Part shown: positions 11,472-22,189 of the stretch, one piece after another | Numbering within the stretch: position 1 is the first letter of the stretch | How the letters are laid out: every line of letters begins with the position of its first letter | Origin: Cordylochernes scorpioides | Taxonomy: Eukaryota; Arthropoda; Arachnida; Pseudoscorpiones; Chernetidae | Assembly (NCBI GenBank): GCA_030710605.1 | Contig: CP092876.1 | Span: 65,038,115-65,102,114 of the forward strand | DNA: 64,000 bases | Direction of reading: 5' to 3' | Made by a program: the position numbers and the translations under genes | Notes under the pieces: generated by a model | The model's database searches: none | The model's input: only the letters and a program-made list of their open reading frames with translations | What the model was told of the DNA's origin: nothing

Positions 11472-11827
11472 AATAGGAACCTCTATGTATATATGAACTT
11501 CAGTGAAATGTCTTCATTCATAATGCAATAGCCGAATATTTATTTTATATATATAGATATTTACTTTTCACTCTATTTATTCATTTATTTTAATTAGTAT
11601 TGTACGATATTTATTTGTATATACATTACATTTTCATTTGGATGATTTTCGCCCGAAGAGATTGTGAGACGCCAAGTGTAATGCGCGGCTTGCCGCGAGA
11701 GGGGATGAGATCCTTGAAAAAGATGGCCGTTTAGCCCATTGAAATATCGGAAATAAAAGATTATTTATTGAATCCAAGATGTGCCCTTTATGAACAAATA
11801 TAACAATATGGATTGCTCTATTTTCAG

Positions 11828-12532
11828 AATAATATATATATATATAATGAATAGCTGATATTTATTCAATAGATGGCGCAAGCCATAAGCAAATTTCAGT
11901 TTCATTATAAGGAGTTGCCTTTTTCTTTATTTATCTACCTTATCCCAGTACAATTTCAGATTTGTACTAGTTTTTCACATTTATAGTCTTACGGATTTTT
12001 GGGCCTGAGAATGAAAGAATAAATCCACTGAAAGACTTATTCCTGAGTTAATAAAGTAAACAATAATTAAAACTTGATGAAGAAAATGTTTGTGAGATTA
12101 AATCTGTGTTGTGTATCGCTGTGGTTAAATCATATCCCAATACGATTAATGAAAATTTGAACAAATGGATAGTTTACCTGGAAATTTGTGTCAAATTAAT
12201 TTCACAATAATTTGGAGTTTTTGCGTTTAAAATAAATATTTCCTTTATAAAGTAGGTTGAGTTCATAAAAAGCGTTTTCTCTATTAAAATGGTGCTGAAT
12301 AATCAGTAAAGAGAGTTCGTTTTTTAAGGGTTCTAAAGTACATTTAAGTACTAGAGCTTCAATTTGCATGTATCATATTGAAAAAGAGAAGCAATCTATA
12401 ATTTAGTAGCTTGGCAGTGAAACAATAATTTCTCAGTACTATGGATGGGCCTGGACTGAATAAGTGGTAGATTTTGTGTAGATGGGGGTCGACACTCTAT
12501 TTATTGCAGAATGAACTGTTCATGACTGAGAG
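11828..12532. other. Upstream part of a duplicated unit, cut by the inverted block
   Basis: Continues the host unit in the forward direction, matching 52100-52797. It stops at CATGACTGAGAG (12521-12532), where the sequence switches to the reverse of the gene B-type 3' flank. No gene is seen. It includes one arm of the fold-back repeat. Confidence 0.7.
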
Positions 12533-13570
12533 TGTATGCATTTTAGTTAATGTAATACGAGATATGTGTCTATTTTAACTAAAGATAAATCAAAGAAATC
12601 TGTTAATTAGGGTATTTTCAGGTTTTAAACAGTTTTACGAGAATTATTGGAGATTGCGATGGTTTATTCCTATCTTCAGCCTCCATATGCCGTTGAAATA
12701 ACAGTAGGTTCATTCGTTGTTTTGTGAGCTGTTTATAACTTAAAAGATAAGTCCATCTATCTCATTAGAATGCAACTGGAGAATTATCCCGGTCTATAAT
12801 CGGCCCTCGTCTAACTTAGCCGTTCTATGGCGTTGTCCAATAGTCTCCGCTAGGTGAAGACAGAATCTAGGGATTTTCCCTTTCTAGAAGATCGTACTTC
12901 ATAGGAATGCATTTTTATATTTCATCCGTATGTGTGATTGTGTGTGAAAATTGCCATTGCTTTATTTTTCAAATTAATTTTATTCTTCTCTTTATACGTA
13001 TGTACAAAAATTCGCCCCGCTCCCCCCAAAATATATACATTTATCATTATCACAGCTTCAGACTCTTCTCAGGCTCTGAGGATAATTATATTTAATGGAT
13101 TGTCTTTTATACTCTGCTTGAAATTTAGAATATAATCCTTTGCTAGCAATTTTCGATAATAAAAAAACGTCTACTCATTATCTAAAACTCGACTTGAAAG
13201 TTGTTAAGAGCCATTTTGAACATAAAGAAATATTAGGCAATACAATCTATTCAGAAATCTATTTAAACACATCTATATGAGATGTATTCTCAGTTGAGAA
13301 AGATATATTCATGTAATTCATGTTTAATTATTAGGCATTATTTACCACATTTGGTGATTATGTTTTAAAATATAAAATTGAGATTTAATCTTTTTTTTTT
13401 TAAATGAGCTAATGTTGGAATATCAGAATATGTGCAGAGTCTCTTATACATTTCGATTAGAAAATGTGGTGAAATAATTACTATCTAAATAGGTTATTCA
13501 TGGTAACAGGGACTAGGGGTAAAATATGGATATAGAAACAGAGACAACATAGAATTGAAATATCAAGTGC

Positions 13571-13576
13571 TTTATT
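13571..13576 (-). promoter_or_regulatory. AATAAA polyadenylation signal of gene C
   Basis: TTTATT on the plus strand is AATAAA in the sense direction, 68 bases past the stop codon, in the same context as in the other three genes. Confidence 0.72.
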
Positions 13577-13643
13577 TAGAGGCTATCAATAGTGATAATA
13601 TATATTGCGAGATCATATTCCATGTCATTCACGCTTCAGGAGT

Positions 13644-13852
13644 TCATTCAGGAGTTGTTGTGATTATTGTAGGATGGTTGCAGTAGTTGTTGCAGTCGCT
13701 CACAGACTTGAAGCGGTTGATGCCCTTAGCACATTGTCCTTTGGGTAGCTGGATGCAGATCAGGATGGTTATCTCATAGTAGACGGTGTAGCCTTCATCT
13801 CCAACTCCACAGTCGCCAATATCCTTTGGCGCCTCGCACTCAGGCTGGTGAT
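13644..13852 (-). CDS. Kunitz-domain secreted protein, gene C, exon 2
   Basis: It is read on the minus strand from the acceptor (CTG on the plus strand at 13853-13855). The six-cysteine pattern C-x8-C-x17-C-x7-C-x12-C-x3-C is intact, with Gly after Cys2. The segment before Cys3 (EITILI) differs from genes A and D, and CIQLP is shared with gene B, so variation concentrates around Cys3. The 3' end differs: a short tandem repeat of about 12 bases (ACTCCTGAATGA then ACTCCTGAAGCG) brings in a stop four codons earlier than the other tails. The protein still ends just after the Thr-rich tail and is probably functional. Confidence 0.87.
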
Positions 13853-14031
13853 CTGTTTGCACACATAAACACACATGGGTTTGTATATTGTTCATGGGGA
13901 TTTCAAAATCAGCCTATATTACAAAGAGAAATTGTATATCTACAAATATTATAATTACAAACTATAAAGTTGAATTTTATATCTAAATTCTAGCTATAGA
14001 TGTAAACAAGGCCATATTTGATTATATTTCA

Positions 14032-14701
14032 ATGAATACTGCTAGAGCATTTAAAATATTTCTTTCGGGCTTTCATTACCTTTCAAAATTTACTATTGTA
14101 AAATTCATTCCAAGCCGTGCATTATTCTACGATGGAATGCCTAGTCAATTTATGAATGTCAGAAAATATCTCCGTAGATACAAATACTCTCAACTGACAC
14201 ATGTTACAACATCTGTGTTTCTTAAAAACTATAAAATATTTTAAAGTGTTTCTCTTTTTGAGTATATAACTGATATATAAATATCGTTTTATGAGCTATG
14301 GAAAAATATTTTAATAATCCTTCTCTATAAATTGATGATATATTTTGACACCAAATTTTTATTATTTAAATTCACTATTTTTATCAGAATCGTTTATAAT
14401 AACGTCAATCATATATTTATTGGCAAATCATAAATTTTATCGTCACTCAATTTGTCACATCACACGGAAAATATCAGCACTACATAAAATAGGTCTATCG
14501 GAAACTCCAAGTTGTTCCTGCGGTGAAACTGAACTAACTGCTCTTCACCTTATCTATGACTTTCCGAACTTTCCAGAAGTGAGACATAGATTGTTTTCAG
14601 TTCTAAATAATTTAACTCTCTTACATCTGCCACTTTATTCATTCAAATTTTATAAACTATGTCGCTTGATTCCTTTTAAATCTATTAATATTTTACCCTA
14701 A
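14032..14701 (+). pseudogene. LINE 3'-end fragment in gene C intron
   Basis: Two open stretches (14032-14244 and 14345-14701) encode the tail of a LINE ORF2. The second shows LANHKFYRHSI followed by CSCGE, a His and an Asp-Phe-Pro pocket that matches the cysteine/histidine tail after the RNase H/reverse transcriptase of Jockey/I-type LINEs. The sequence ends near 14760-14800 in an AATAAATGAATAAATA tail. It is antisense to gene C. The same fragment sits in the introns of gene A (45947-46748) and gene B (54605-55450), so it is older than the duplications. Confidence 0.72.
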
Positions 14702-15481
14702 GTTTCAGCTTGTTCGTTTATCTGTTATCTTTGTTTCCTATGTAATAGGCTCAAATACTTCAATATCGCGCCTTGGTGGATAATAAATGAATAAATAAAT
14801 CATATATTTAAATATTTGTTAAAAGCCTCTCATATTATATGCAAATATGTACAATTATAAGTTAGATATAAAAACAATAAAATATTAACATAGTGCTTTA
14901 TATATAGACATAATGTTTAGTTAGATAAATGTACGCATACATTTTCCAAAAAATAATAATATTTATGAAATATAAAATATATTTTTCCTTTGATATTGTC
15001 AAGTCATGTTCCTATTTAAATGATGCAGCAAATATTTTAATGAAAAACCTGTTGGCGTTTTAAAATGTGGGTATAATATATAAAAAAACAATTTATTATA
15101 CTTGTATAAAGAACATACTTTTTTATATATTTTTCACTATGTGTGTGTGTTTATATCATTTTTTAATGTTGTTTTACATCTAAAATAGCTTTATTGTTAT
15201 TTTAAAAATCTTTGTATAACTAACTTTTGAACTCTATTATATTTTATCCATAATCAATAGACATAAAATATATCCTTTAGGTATGTGCAGAAGAAGAGGA
15301 TAGTGAACTTCAAGAATAATGTTTTAGAAGGATATCTCTACTTTGTTTTGATAGAATCATTCGAATATGATTTTACACAAAATATTAGAAAATTTAGTTT
15401 AAAATGGAAGCTAATGATACTTACAGATATTTGCTAGTTTAACCCAAATTAACAATAATAAACATAAAACAGTAATAAATA

Positions 15482-16781
15482 CAGAGGGTGTTCACACTTA
15501 TAGGAAACGAGCGCCCGGTGTAAAAAAGGAACTATTACTTCATTTTAAAAAATCAACAACGTGGAATTTGAAAAGGCTTAAGCTAATTATAACACGCAAT
15601 ACATTTATTTTATTATTTAAAAAAAAATGCCCTTAAAATACAATAATTTCGTAAGAGGTTATATTTTAAGACTTTGCAGAGCTAATCTTACCTATTTGGA
15701 CATAATTAAAATATGCAAACAAGATGATATCAACATTTCTAAAAAAGGTATTTATAATATTATTCACGACAAAAATATCAAGTTTTCATTTCAAAGCACC
15801 TACGGAGAAATGGATAAAAGATTATCATCCTATATCTGTGAGAACTCCTGCAACTGTAAAAAAGTGAAAAAATATATTACAAAAGAAAATCTTATGCCAC
15901 AAAGAGATATAACCAAATTAATAGGAACATCAGTGTCAACAATAACTAAAATAATAAATGAAGATTTAGGCCTTAAAGCTACAAAAAAACATGCGGTTCA
16001 CAAATTGTTTCAGAGCCATATTCGTCAGAAACACACTATCAGCAGATATTTTTATGAAAATTTCTTGGCTGCTGATAGATGGAAATTTATTGTTACATAT
16101 GACGAAGCATGGGTATATTTAACCGATTGCGACAGAAAAAGAGCTATATACTATCAAAAAAGGGTGGAAAAGTCTATGCCAATTTGGTTGAAGGAATGTG
16201 CTGAAAGTTACCCCAAAGGATTTATGGTGGCATGCGGTATATCATATGAAGGAAAATTAAAAATAAGAAAAGTTGAAAGAAATGACAAAATAAACTCGGA
16301 GCACTATCAAAACAACATTTTAGAACCTATATTTTAAAATTATATTCCCTCTATCTATGGAAAACAGAGCAACAAAGTCATAACAAGTGATAACGCCACA
16401 AGTCATACCTCATCTTCAACCCAAGCTTATTTGGAAGATCTAAGGCAAAGAACAGGAATCAACACTATTCCAAAGAACAGAACCCCTGTAAAATCTCCTG
16501 ATTTAGCCCCGATGGATTTTTGCATTTTTGGATGCCTTAAAAGAGCATTTGGAAAGAGACACCCTAGGACAATTGAAGGTCTCTGGAAAGTGGTAAAGGA
16601 AAAATGGGATCTTTTGAGTATGACCATGATCAGAAAGTGTCTGTTATCGTGAAAATTCAGGTGCCGTTCTGTAAATGAACAAAAAGGTTTTCAAATAGAA
16701 AATTTGAAAATTTTCAAATATGGTGTGAATTTTTAATATTTTATAATAAAACTTGTTTCCTATAAGTGTGAACACCCTCTG
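15482..16781 (+). mobile_element. DD41D-type Tc1/mariner transposon
   Basis: A 1300-bp element with terminal inverted repeats starting CAGAGGGTGTTCACACTTAT (at least 27 bp, perfect), flanked by TA at 15480-15481 and 16782-16783. The introns of genes A and B lack it: GAATAAATTTTAGGTAAATG in A is continuous there. It is therefore specific to gene C. Confidence 0.93.
15627..16652 (+). pseudogene. DD41D transposase, one nonsense codon
   Basis: A single frame of 341 codons from ATG 15627 to TGA 16650-16652, interrupted only by TAA at 16335-16337 (codon 237). The N-terminal 120 residues or so look like a two-part helix-turn-helix DNA-binding region. The catalytic domain shows the first Asp in VTYDEAWVYL, the second in ITSDNATSH and the third in SPDLAPMDF. 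I count 41 residues between the second and third Asp, which gives DD41D and separates it from the DD34D mariner and DD34E Tc1 nearby. One base change could explain the loss of function, so the copy is young. Confidence 0.88.
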
Positions 16782-16828
16782 TACTAGGTAAATGAAGGTT
16801 TAGTTAATTCGTAAAATTAGTAATAAGT

Positions 16829-17048
16829 TTAATAAAAAAATGCTCGAATGGCCTCCGATTCTTGCAAAGTCCAACCCCACCAGCGAGTGCAAGCAACCAA
16901 ACGGGTCTGGCACATTTGTAAGTGCAAAGTCGAACTGCTTTTCACATGTGTAGACATGTGGGGCACTTACAGTAAAAGCAGTGGCCTACTTCTACCCACC
17001 ATGATTATTATGGCCTGTACCACGTGTACTAGGGATAAGCAAAAAAAA
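16829..17048 (+). mobile_element. SINE, 5'-truncated, in gene C intron (antisense to the gene)
   Basis: It lacks the tRNA-like head and begins at the TGCTC...AATGG region. It ends CTAGGGATAAGC plus A run. It is bounded by a 10-bp target duplication AGTAATAAGT (16819-16828 and 17049-17058). The copies in introns A and B have the same truncation point and equivalent flanking repeats, so one ancestral insertion was copied with the gene. Confidence 0.85.
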
Positions 17049-17195
17049 AGTAATAAGTAAAGGTTCTGAGAGGAACACAATAATAATATAATAAATCCTT
17101 ATAAACATAGCAACATAGTGGTAGATCATCGACCTATAGAAACACCTTTCTACAAAATATCGACCCACACAGAGAAAGGGTAGATTTATACTCAC

Positions 17196-17256
17196 GGGCC
17201 ACAGCGAGGGCCACCATCAGGGCGGCTACAGCGACGACAAGGAAGGTGTGTGACAT
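17196..17256 (-). CDS. Kunitz-domain secreted protein, gene C, exon 1 (signal peptide)
   Basis: ATG at 17256. The 61-nt exon encodes 20 residues, hydrophobic and Ala/Val-rich, ending AVA before the intron. The donor GTGAGT is ACTCAC on the plus strand, 17190-17195. The intron is phase 1, and the split codon makes His, so the mature protein starts at about HHQPEC. Genes A and B have 18 residues here, so gene C carries two extra residues in the hydrophobic core. The intron is about 3.3 kb and includes a DD41D transposon unique to this copy. Confidence 0.85.
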
Positions 17257-17302
17257 GGTGAGCAACGAATGAATGTCTGTCTTTGATATATTTTAGGAGT
17301 TG

Positions 17303-17309
17303 TTATATA
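17303..17309 (-). promoter_or_regulatory. TATA box of gene C
   Basis: The minus strand reads CTATATAAC about 50 bases upstream of the ATG. The same box is at the same distance in genes A and B, surrounded by near-identical sequence. Transcription should begin about 25-30 bases downstream. Confidence 0.75.
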
Positions 17310-17931
17310 GGCGTAGCAGAGTTGACAAATTCATACAGATGTTTCACACTTGGGTGACATTGCTTTGATGGATAATAGTTAACAGGTTGCCAATAATTCA
17401 TAGAATTTTTCTAATAGCATAAATACGTTTTGGCATTTTTGAAGATGTTGTTTGCGCCTAGTTATGTAAATAACTTGCTAGGCTGCATTGATGTAAATTT
17501 TTATCTCTTTCTTTTGGTTATGTAAATATATATGTATATAAAATGAGTGGATGATTCAATAAAGTTAGTGTGTCAGCTAAACTCAGTGAGGCTGTGTGGT
17601 GATTCTCTTGTTGCTACATCGCAATTAGCCAGGATAATCTCTCAGTAGTCAATCCGCAGATCGAGGTGAAAACATACAGTCCGAATTAAACTCTGCCAAA
17701 AGATCGTCAACATCTAAAACAAAGGTTAGATTGCTACACGGAATTCCAAACTAATACTGTGAGGATCCAAGCTCCAACAGATGTCATTTGTGATATTACG
17801 CCATTGGATAACCTAAATAATGTATTCTGATTAATCGTATAAAGTTGTAGTTAGCGTTTACATTTATTTAAAGTGATCTTTTTTTTTTTTACTTATCCTT
17901 TTATTAGTCTAAATTAGACAAGATCTTGGAG

Positions 17932-18340
17932 GTCGTGCTCATAAAGAAGTTCAAGAACTCTTCTTGGTTCTCTGTACAGGGATCCTTTGTCCTTTCCAAT
18001 ACAATTTTGTATATGTTGGGGAGTGGCCTCTTCGGTTTGCACCTAGTGCACATGGGGAAGCTTTTGTCTCTCTCTCTCTCTATAGACTAGAGGGCGCAGG
18101 TAACAAGATTTCCATCTGGCCAACTGTGTTGACTTCCTTCTGTTTAGTTGGAGGGTCTTTTTTTTGGAGTTTTCTATTTGGTACCAAGAATGATGGAAAC
18201 TATCACCATGGTGCTATTCAAAGGTGACCTTAAATGTGATAAAAATACAAGGGGTCTTGACTTGTGAGGCTATCCGCTTGTCTCTCATGCGGATATCTCT
18301 CTCAGTCCCCATACTGTTCATTCTACAATCAATAGAGTGT
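17932..18340 (-). pseudogene. LINE C-terminal fragment upstream of gene C
   Basis: The minus-strand reading contains the blocks LARWKSGHLRPLVY and CTR/EEATPEHILNCIG-like and ends near a stop about 670 bases from the gene's ATG. It is the reverse copy of 52810-53172 and is more broken by frameshifts. It resembles the end of Jockey-type ORF2 proteins common in spider genomes (memory-based comparison). Confidence 0.68.
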
Positions 18341-19029
18341 CTGCCCCCACTACACAAAAACTACCACTTATTCAGTCTAGGTACATCCATAGTACCGCAG
18401 AAATTATCGTTTTACTGCCACACTACTAGATTGTAGATTGCTTCTCTTTCTCAATATGATATATATGGAAAACGATGCTCTAGTACTTAAATGAACTTTA
18501 GAACCCTTAAGGAACGAACTCTCTTTACTGATTATTCAGCACAATTTAAATAGATTAAACGCCTTTATGAACTCAACCTACTTTATAAAGGGAATATATT
18601 TTTTAAATGCATACACCCCAAATTATTGTGAAATCCATTTGACACAAATGTCCAGGTAAACTATCCATTTGTTCAAATTTTCAATAATCGTATTGGGATA
18701 TGATTTAACCACAGCGATACACAACACAGATTTAATCTCACAAACATTTTTTTCATCAAGTCGTTATTATTGTTTACTTTATTAACTCAGGAATAAGTCT
18801 TTCATTTGATTTATTCTTTCATTCTCAGGCCCAAAAATCCATAAGACTATAAATGTGAAAAACTAGTACAAATGTGAAATTGTACTGGGATAAGGTAGAT
18901 GATTTAAGAAAAAGGCATCTCCTTATAGTGAAACTGAAAGTTGCTTATGGCTTGCGCCATCTATTGAATAAATAACAGCTATTCATTATTCCAGAATTGG
19001 CCAAATACCCATTAAGAGGTTGGTATGCT
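18341..19029. other. Upstream spacer of gene C
   Basis: Reverse of about 52060-52780. It contains one arm of the fold-back repeat at about 18905-18990 and otherwise shows no gene. Confidence 0.6.
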
Positions 19030-19518
19030 CATTACCTGTCCACCTGTTTCATTCCATACTCTTACAAATCGGCGGCCATAGCACGAGTTCTGAATAGATA
19101 TGGTGTAAACTCATATTTCTCCAACACATTCAGTCTGGCAACCAAACTAAAACAGACAATAGCTAAAAATAGTGAAACCAATGATTCCCTTAATACCCAT
19201 AATGCCATTTACTCCATATCATGTGAGCAGTGTGATGCCAAGTATGTCGGAGAGACTGGGAGAATGGTGAAGACCAGAATGGTGGAGCATTATAGATCGG
19301 TAAAAAGGAAAGATCCCCGCTCTCTAGTTTACCAACACATACGGGACACAGGCCACACATTCAATATCTATAACCCCTCGGCCCACTATCATGAGATTAA
19401 AAACAAACACCAGCGATTGGTCCTGGAGGCTATACTCACCAAAAAATTTAAAAGCATCAATAGAGCAATAGACCTTCCTGAAATATATGATAATTTAATA
19501 CTGGAACCTCCTATCTGA
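18997..19518 (+). pseudogene. PLE GIY-YIG endonuclease, C-terminal part
   Basis: The 173-codon frame starts in host sequence, so its first 12 or so residues are not PLE. From about 19030 it encodes the thumb/linker and then IYSISCEQCDAKYVGETGRM, the two halves of the GIY-YIG motif. A conserved Glu/His region and a C-terminus SINRAIDLPEIYDNL with a TGA stop at 19516-19518 follow. No frame break is seen in the nuclease itself, but the reverse transcriptase is missing. Confidence 0.78.
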
Positions 19519-19738
19519 AATGTTTTAGTTTTTATAACCTACTTATACCTTTACACGTCAATAGCAGTTTTAGTTTATTTTTATTTTTATTTTGTTTTAT
19601 AGTCGTTGTTCATACTTAGTTTCTGTAATAGCCTTTTATTATATGTTTATTTGCTTGCTTTGCTTAACTTCTATGAATGATCCTTCAATATTATATTAAT
19701 TTCTCTGGCACAATTTTACATATTTGTCTTATTTTCTT

Positions 19739-19773
<35 letters not shown>

Positions 19774-19925
19774 CTGATTGCCACAAATAATTTGTCTCGT
19801 TTTACACCCGTGGATGGGCGGTTATGCCCGAAAGCTTGTGATCTGATATTATATATTAAAGAAACTCTTCCCTCATCGAGTAGTCCGTTATTAAAGTTTA
19901 GTGAAGGGATTATTGATTCACTATA
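19030..19925 (+). mobile_element. Penelope-like element, single 5'-truncated copy
   Basis: It is inserted between GAGGTTGGTAT and ATATATAAATGTCTG. The paralogue at 52025-52075 (reverse) shows the continuous site, with about 15 bases (TCTCTCTTAACAGAT) lost on insertion. The 3' part ends in a tail with a hairpin plus GAAAGCTTG motif (19816-19837), an AT microsatellite and TTAAAGAAACTC. Confidence 0.78.
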
Positions 19926-20812
19926 TATAAATGTCTGAATCCAGATTCGCCTCAGATGATAGCAAGCTCATGTAAAATATAATTTTTAGATTCAAGAATA
20001 AACTTATTTAAAAAATTAAATTTATATGGAAAAGGTGAATTAATTGGCATATACTGAGAAATTAATCTCTAAAATGAGATAATAAGAGATTTTTCTACCT
20101 TATTGGTTTGTCGTGAAATTATTTGTTTAATACACCTATATATTTAATGACAATGTCCAAGTTACCAAATTGTATACTGCTTGATTCATACCAAAGTTTC
20201 CAGAGTACATGTGTTGAAGTATATTTATTGTTATGATTCATGTAACCTTTGCAAAAGGAATTACCTGCGTATATATGTACATACATTCATATATACTTCA
20301 ACGAATAATATCATCCTCCTTTGAAATATTATATATATTAACATGACACCAAAGTACTGGAGATGTGAGTGAAGTTCTTCATGATAGGGTTCTATCAGTT
20401 AGAAATCTCAAATACCTACCTGACGCCTTGAACTGACAGAAGGCGGACAAAGGCCTAGAAAGATCAATTCAGAAATGAAACTGGTAGAGACCGGGATAAG
20501 CTTACCCAGCCATCCTAATATAGAGAAAAGAACACTCACCTGTTCTATGAATTAGGATTGATTTCTAATGTCAGAATAACTTACTATCAAATATAAAGCA
20601 TATAAGCTAAAGGCAAGGGTAAGCCACACACACACAAATACAAACACACTGCTTGACATAGTAACAACTTCAAAACCAATCATGAAAACCTGTCGAAATA
20701 TATATTGAGATACTTCAACTAACTGATTTCTTAGATATACTTTTCTTCGAATATCAATTTTTAAATATTTCAACATTAGCTTACACGCTTTTCCGCATGT
20801 ATCTTATACAAG
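19926..20812. other. Spacer of the inverted unit
   Basis: Reverse copy of 51150-52025. A 74-codon minus-strand frame (20552-20776) with a hydrophobic stretch of about 25 residues overlaps a CA/GT microsatellite. The paralogous copies are frameshifted, so I do not call it a gene. Confidence 0.5.
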
Positions 20813-20981
20813 GTAGGATCAAAAAGTTCCAGAACCTTTTTAAAAATTAATCATTTATTCATAGAATAATTATTTAAAAATCAATTTTTTAAAAATAGGA
20901 GCCTTGGTTATCTACACATTCTTTTCCAGCGTGAAAAAAGCTTATAAAATGCTAGTTCAAAGTCAAATTTTCTAAGCTTGT

Positions 20982-21254
20982 TTAGCTCTCCACCGTCGCA
21001 TTTTCAATTACTTCTGATGACGATGAAAAGCGCCTCCCTTTTAACGTCATTTTAAGTTTTGGAATAAAGAAGAAATCACATGGGGCGATATCAGAAGAGT
21101 GAGGAGGATGCGGCAAGACAGATACAGAGTGTTTGGCTAAATAGTCTTGAACAATAATGGCTCTATGAACAGGGGCATTATCATGTAAAAATTTCCACTG
21201 TTTTGATTTAAAGAGTTGGTTTATTTTTCTTCTTATCGCATCAAGAAGGCACAC
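20982..21254 (-). pseudogene. mariner transposase C-terminal fragment
   Basis: The minus-strand frame carries LHDNAPVHRAII and SSDIAPCDFFFIPKLK, holding the second and third catalytic Asp of mariner transposase. The N-terminal half is on the far side of the 11.4-kb insertion (about 33065-33290). Confidence 0.8.
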
Positions 21255-21660
21255 AAGTATTTATTTGTATATCTGTTTATTATTAGTACTCTTTCCCCTC
21301 TTTAATAAATTCATAAAAGATAATCAAAAACAACTACAAGCATTTCTTTTCCTTTGGACTTGTCAAGAAGAACTTTCTTCTTCCTAGGAGAACTTGGCGT
21401 TTGCCATTCTAGTGATTGTTTTTTGGTTTGTGGATCAAAATTAAAGCACCATGTTTCATCACCAGTTATTATTGTTTTTAAAAAATCAGAAATATTATTT
21501 GCAGTTTCAATTAAATCTTTGCAAATTGATAATCTGGTTTCTCTTTGTTGATCTGTTAAATTTCGTGGGACAAAATAACCACAAAGTTTTTTTCTTTTTT
21601 AAATGTTCACCAATATTTTTTTGGCAACTACCATACGAAATTCAAAGTCTTTCTGATATA

Positions 21661-22057
21661 CAGGGTGATCCAAAAGTCCCGCACAACTTTAAAAATTAAT
21701 AACTCCGCGAATATTCGTGCTAGAGCAATGCGGTAAACACCATTGTGTTCAGGATGCAATGGGATTTTTTATGGCAAATAATGTAAAATTCGAAATTGAT
21801 TTTAGTTACAATTTTATTCGCCAGATGGCGCTCTACCAGAATCAGAGATTCAGCGGCGAAATTGTTGATAAATTGAAAAATATAACTGATCGACACGTAT
21901 TTTTCCTTTTTGAATACCAGGAAATAACCCTAATAATATCAAATAACAAATTAATAAAACACCACTTCGCCAAAAGTATGAAGACTTGGTTAACGATTTT
22001 CAAATACAATCAGAGATATGTAAAATAGGTAAATGCAAATTAAAACATGTAGCAAAA
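21661..22057 (+). repeat. Left 397-bp terminal inverted repeat
   Basis: Matches the reverse complement of 32663-33059 along its length with scattered differences. It stops at ACATGTAGCAAAA. It has an open frame (21717-22028), but its mirror copy is not conserved as protein, so I treat it as non-coding. Confidence 0.88.
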
Positions 22058-22189
22058 AGAAAATTGATATTTTAGATACGGTTTGTTTCCGAAGATAATA
22101 AATTTCTAATATTTTTAATTCAACTCTCACTCAGTATCGATTATATTTATTTTAATTCATTTGAAAAATATGTATCTATCTCTGATAAT

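Larger units (their letters stand above)
9403..11827. mobile_element. Penelope-like element (PLE), inverted pair, with nested RTE-type LINE
   Basis: Two PLE tails in opposite orientation face outward, with about 0.4-0.5 kb near-identical inverted arms (9410-9945 and 11275-11815). The left part reads on the minus strand and the right part on the plus strand, and both end in the GIY-YIG endonuclease region. The ends AATGGGCTAAACGGCCATC and the inverse at about 11718-11736 mark the 3' tail. An RTE-type fragment interrupts the minus-strand part at about 10090-10825. Such inverted, 5'-truncated pairs are a recognised outcome of PLE integration. Confidence 0.82.

Noticed and set aside
18997-19029. 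Start of the PLE frame at 18997 as the true protein start
   Set aside because: The first codons are host spacer sequence (reverse of 52060-52090). The PLE begins at about 19030.
21717-22028. 103-codon frame in the left inverted repeat
   Set aside because: Same reason as for the right repeat: no homology and not kept in the mirror copy.
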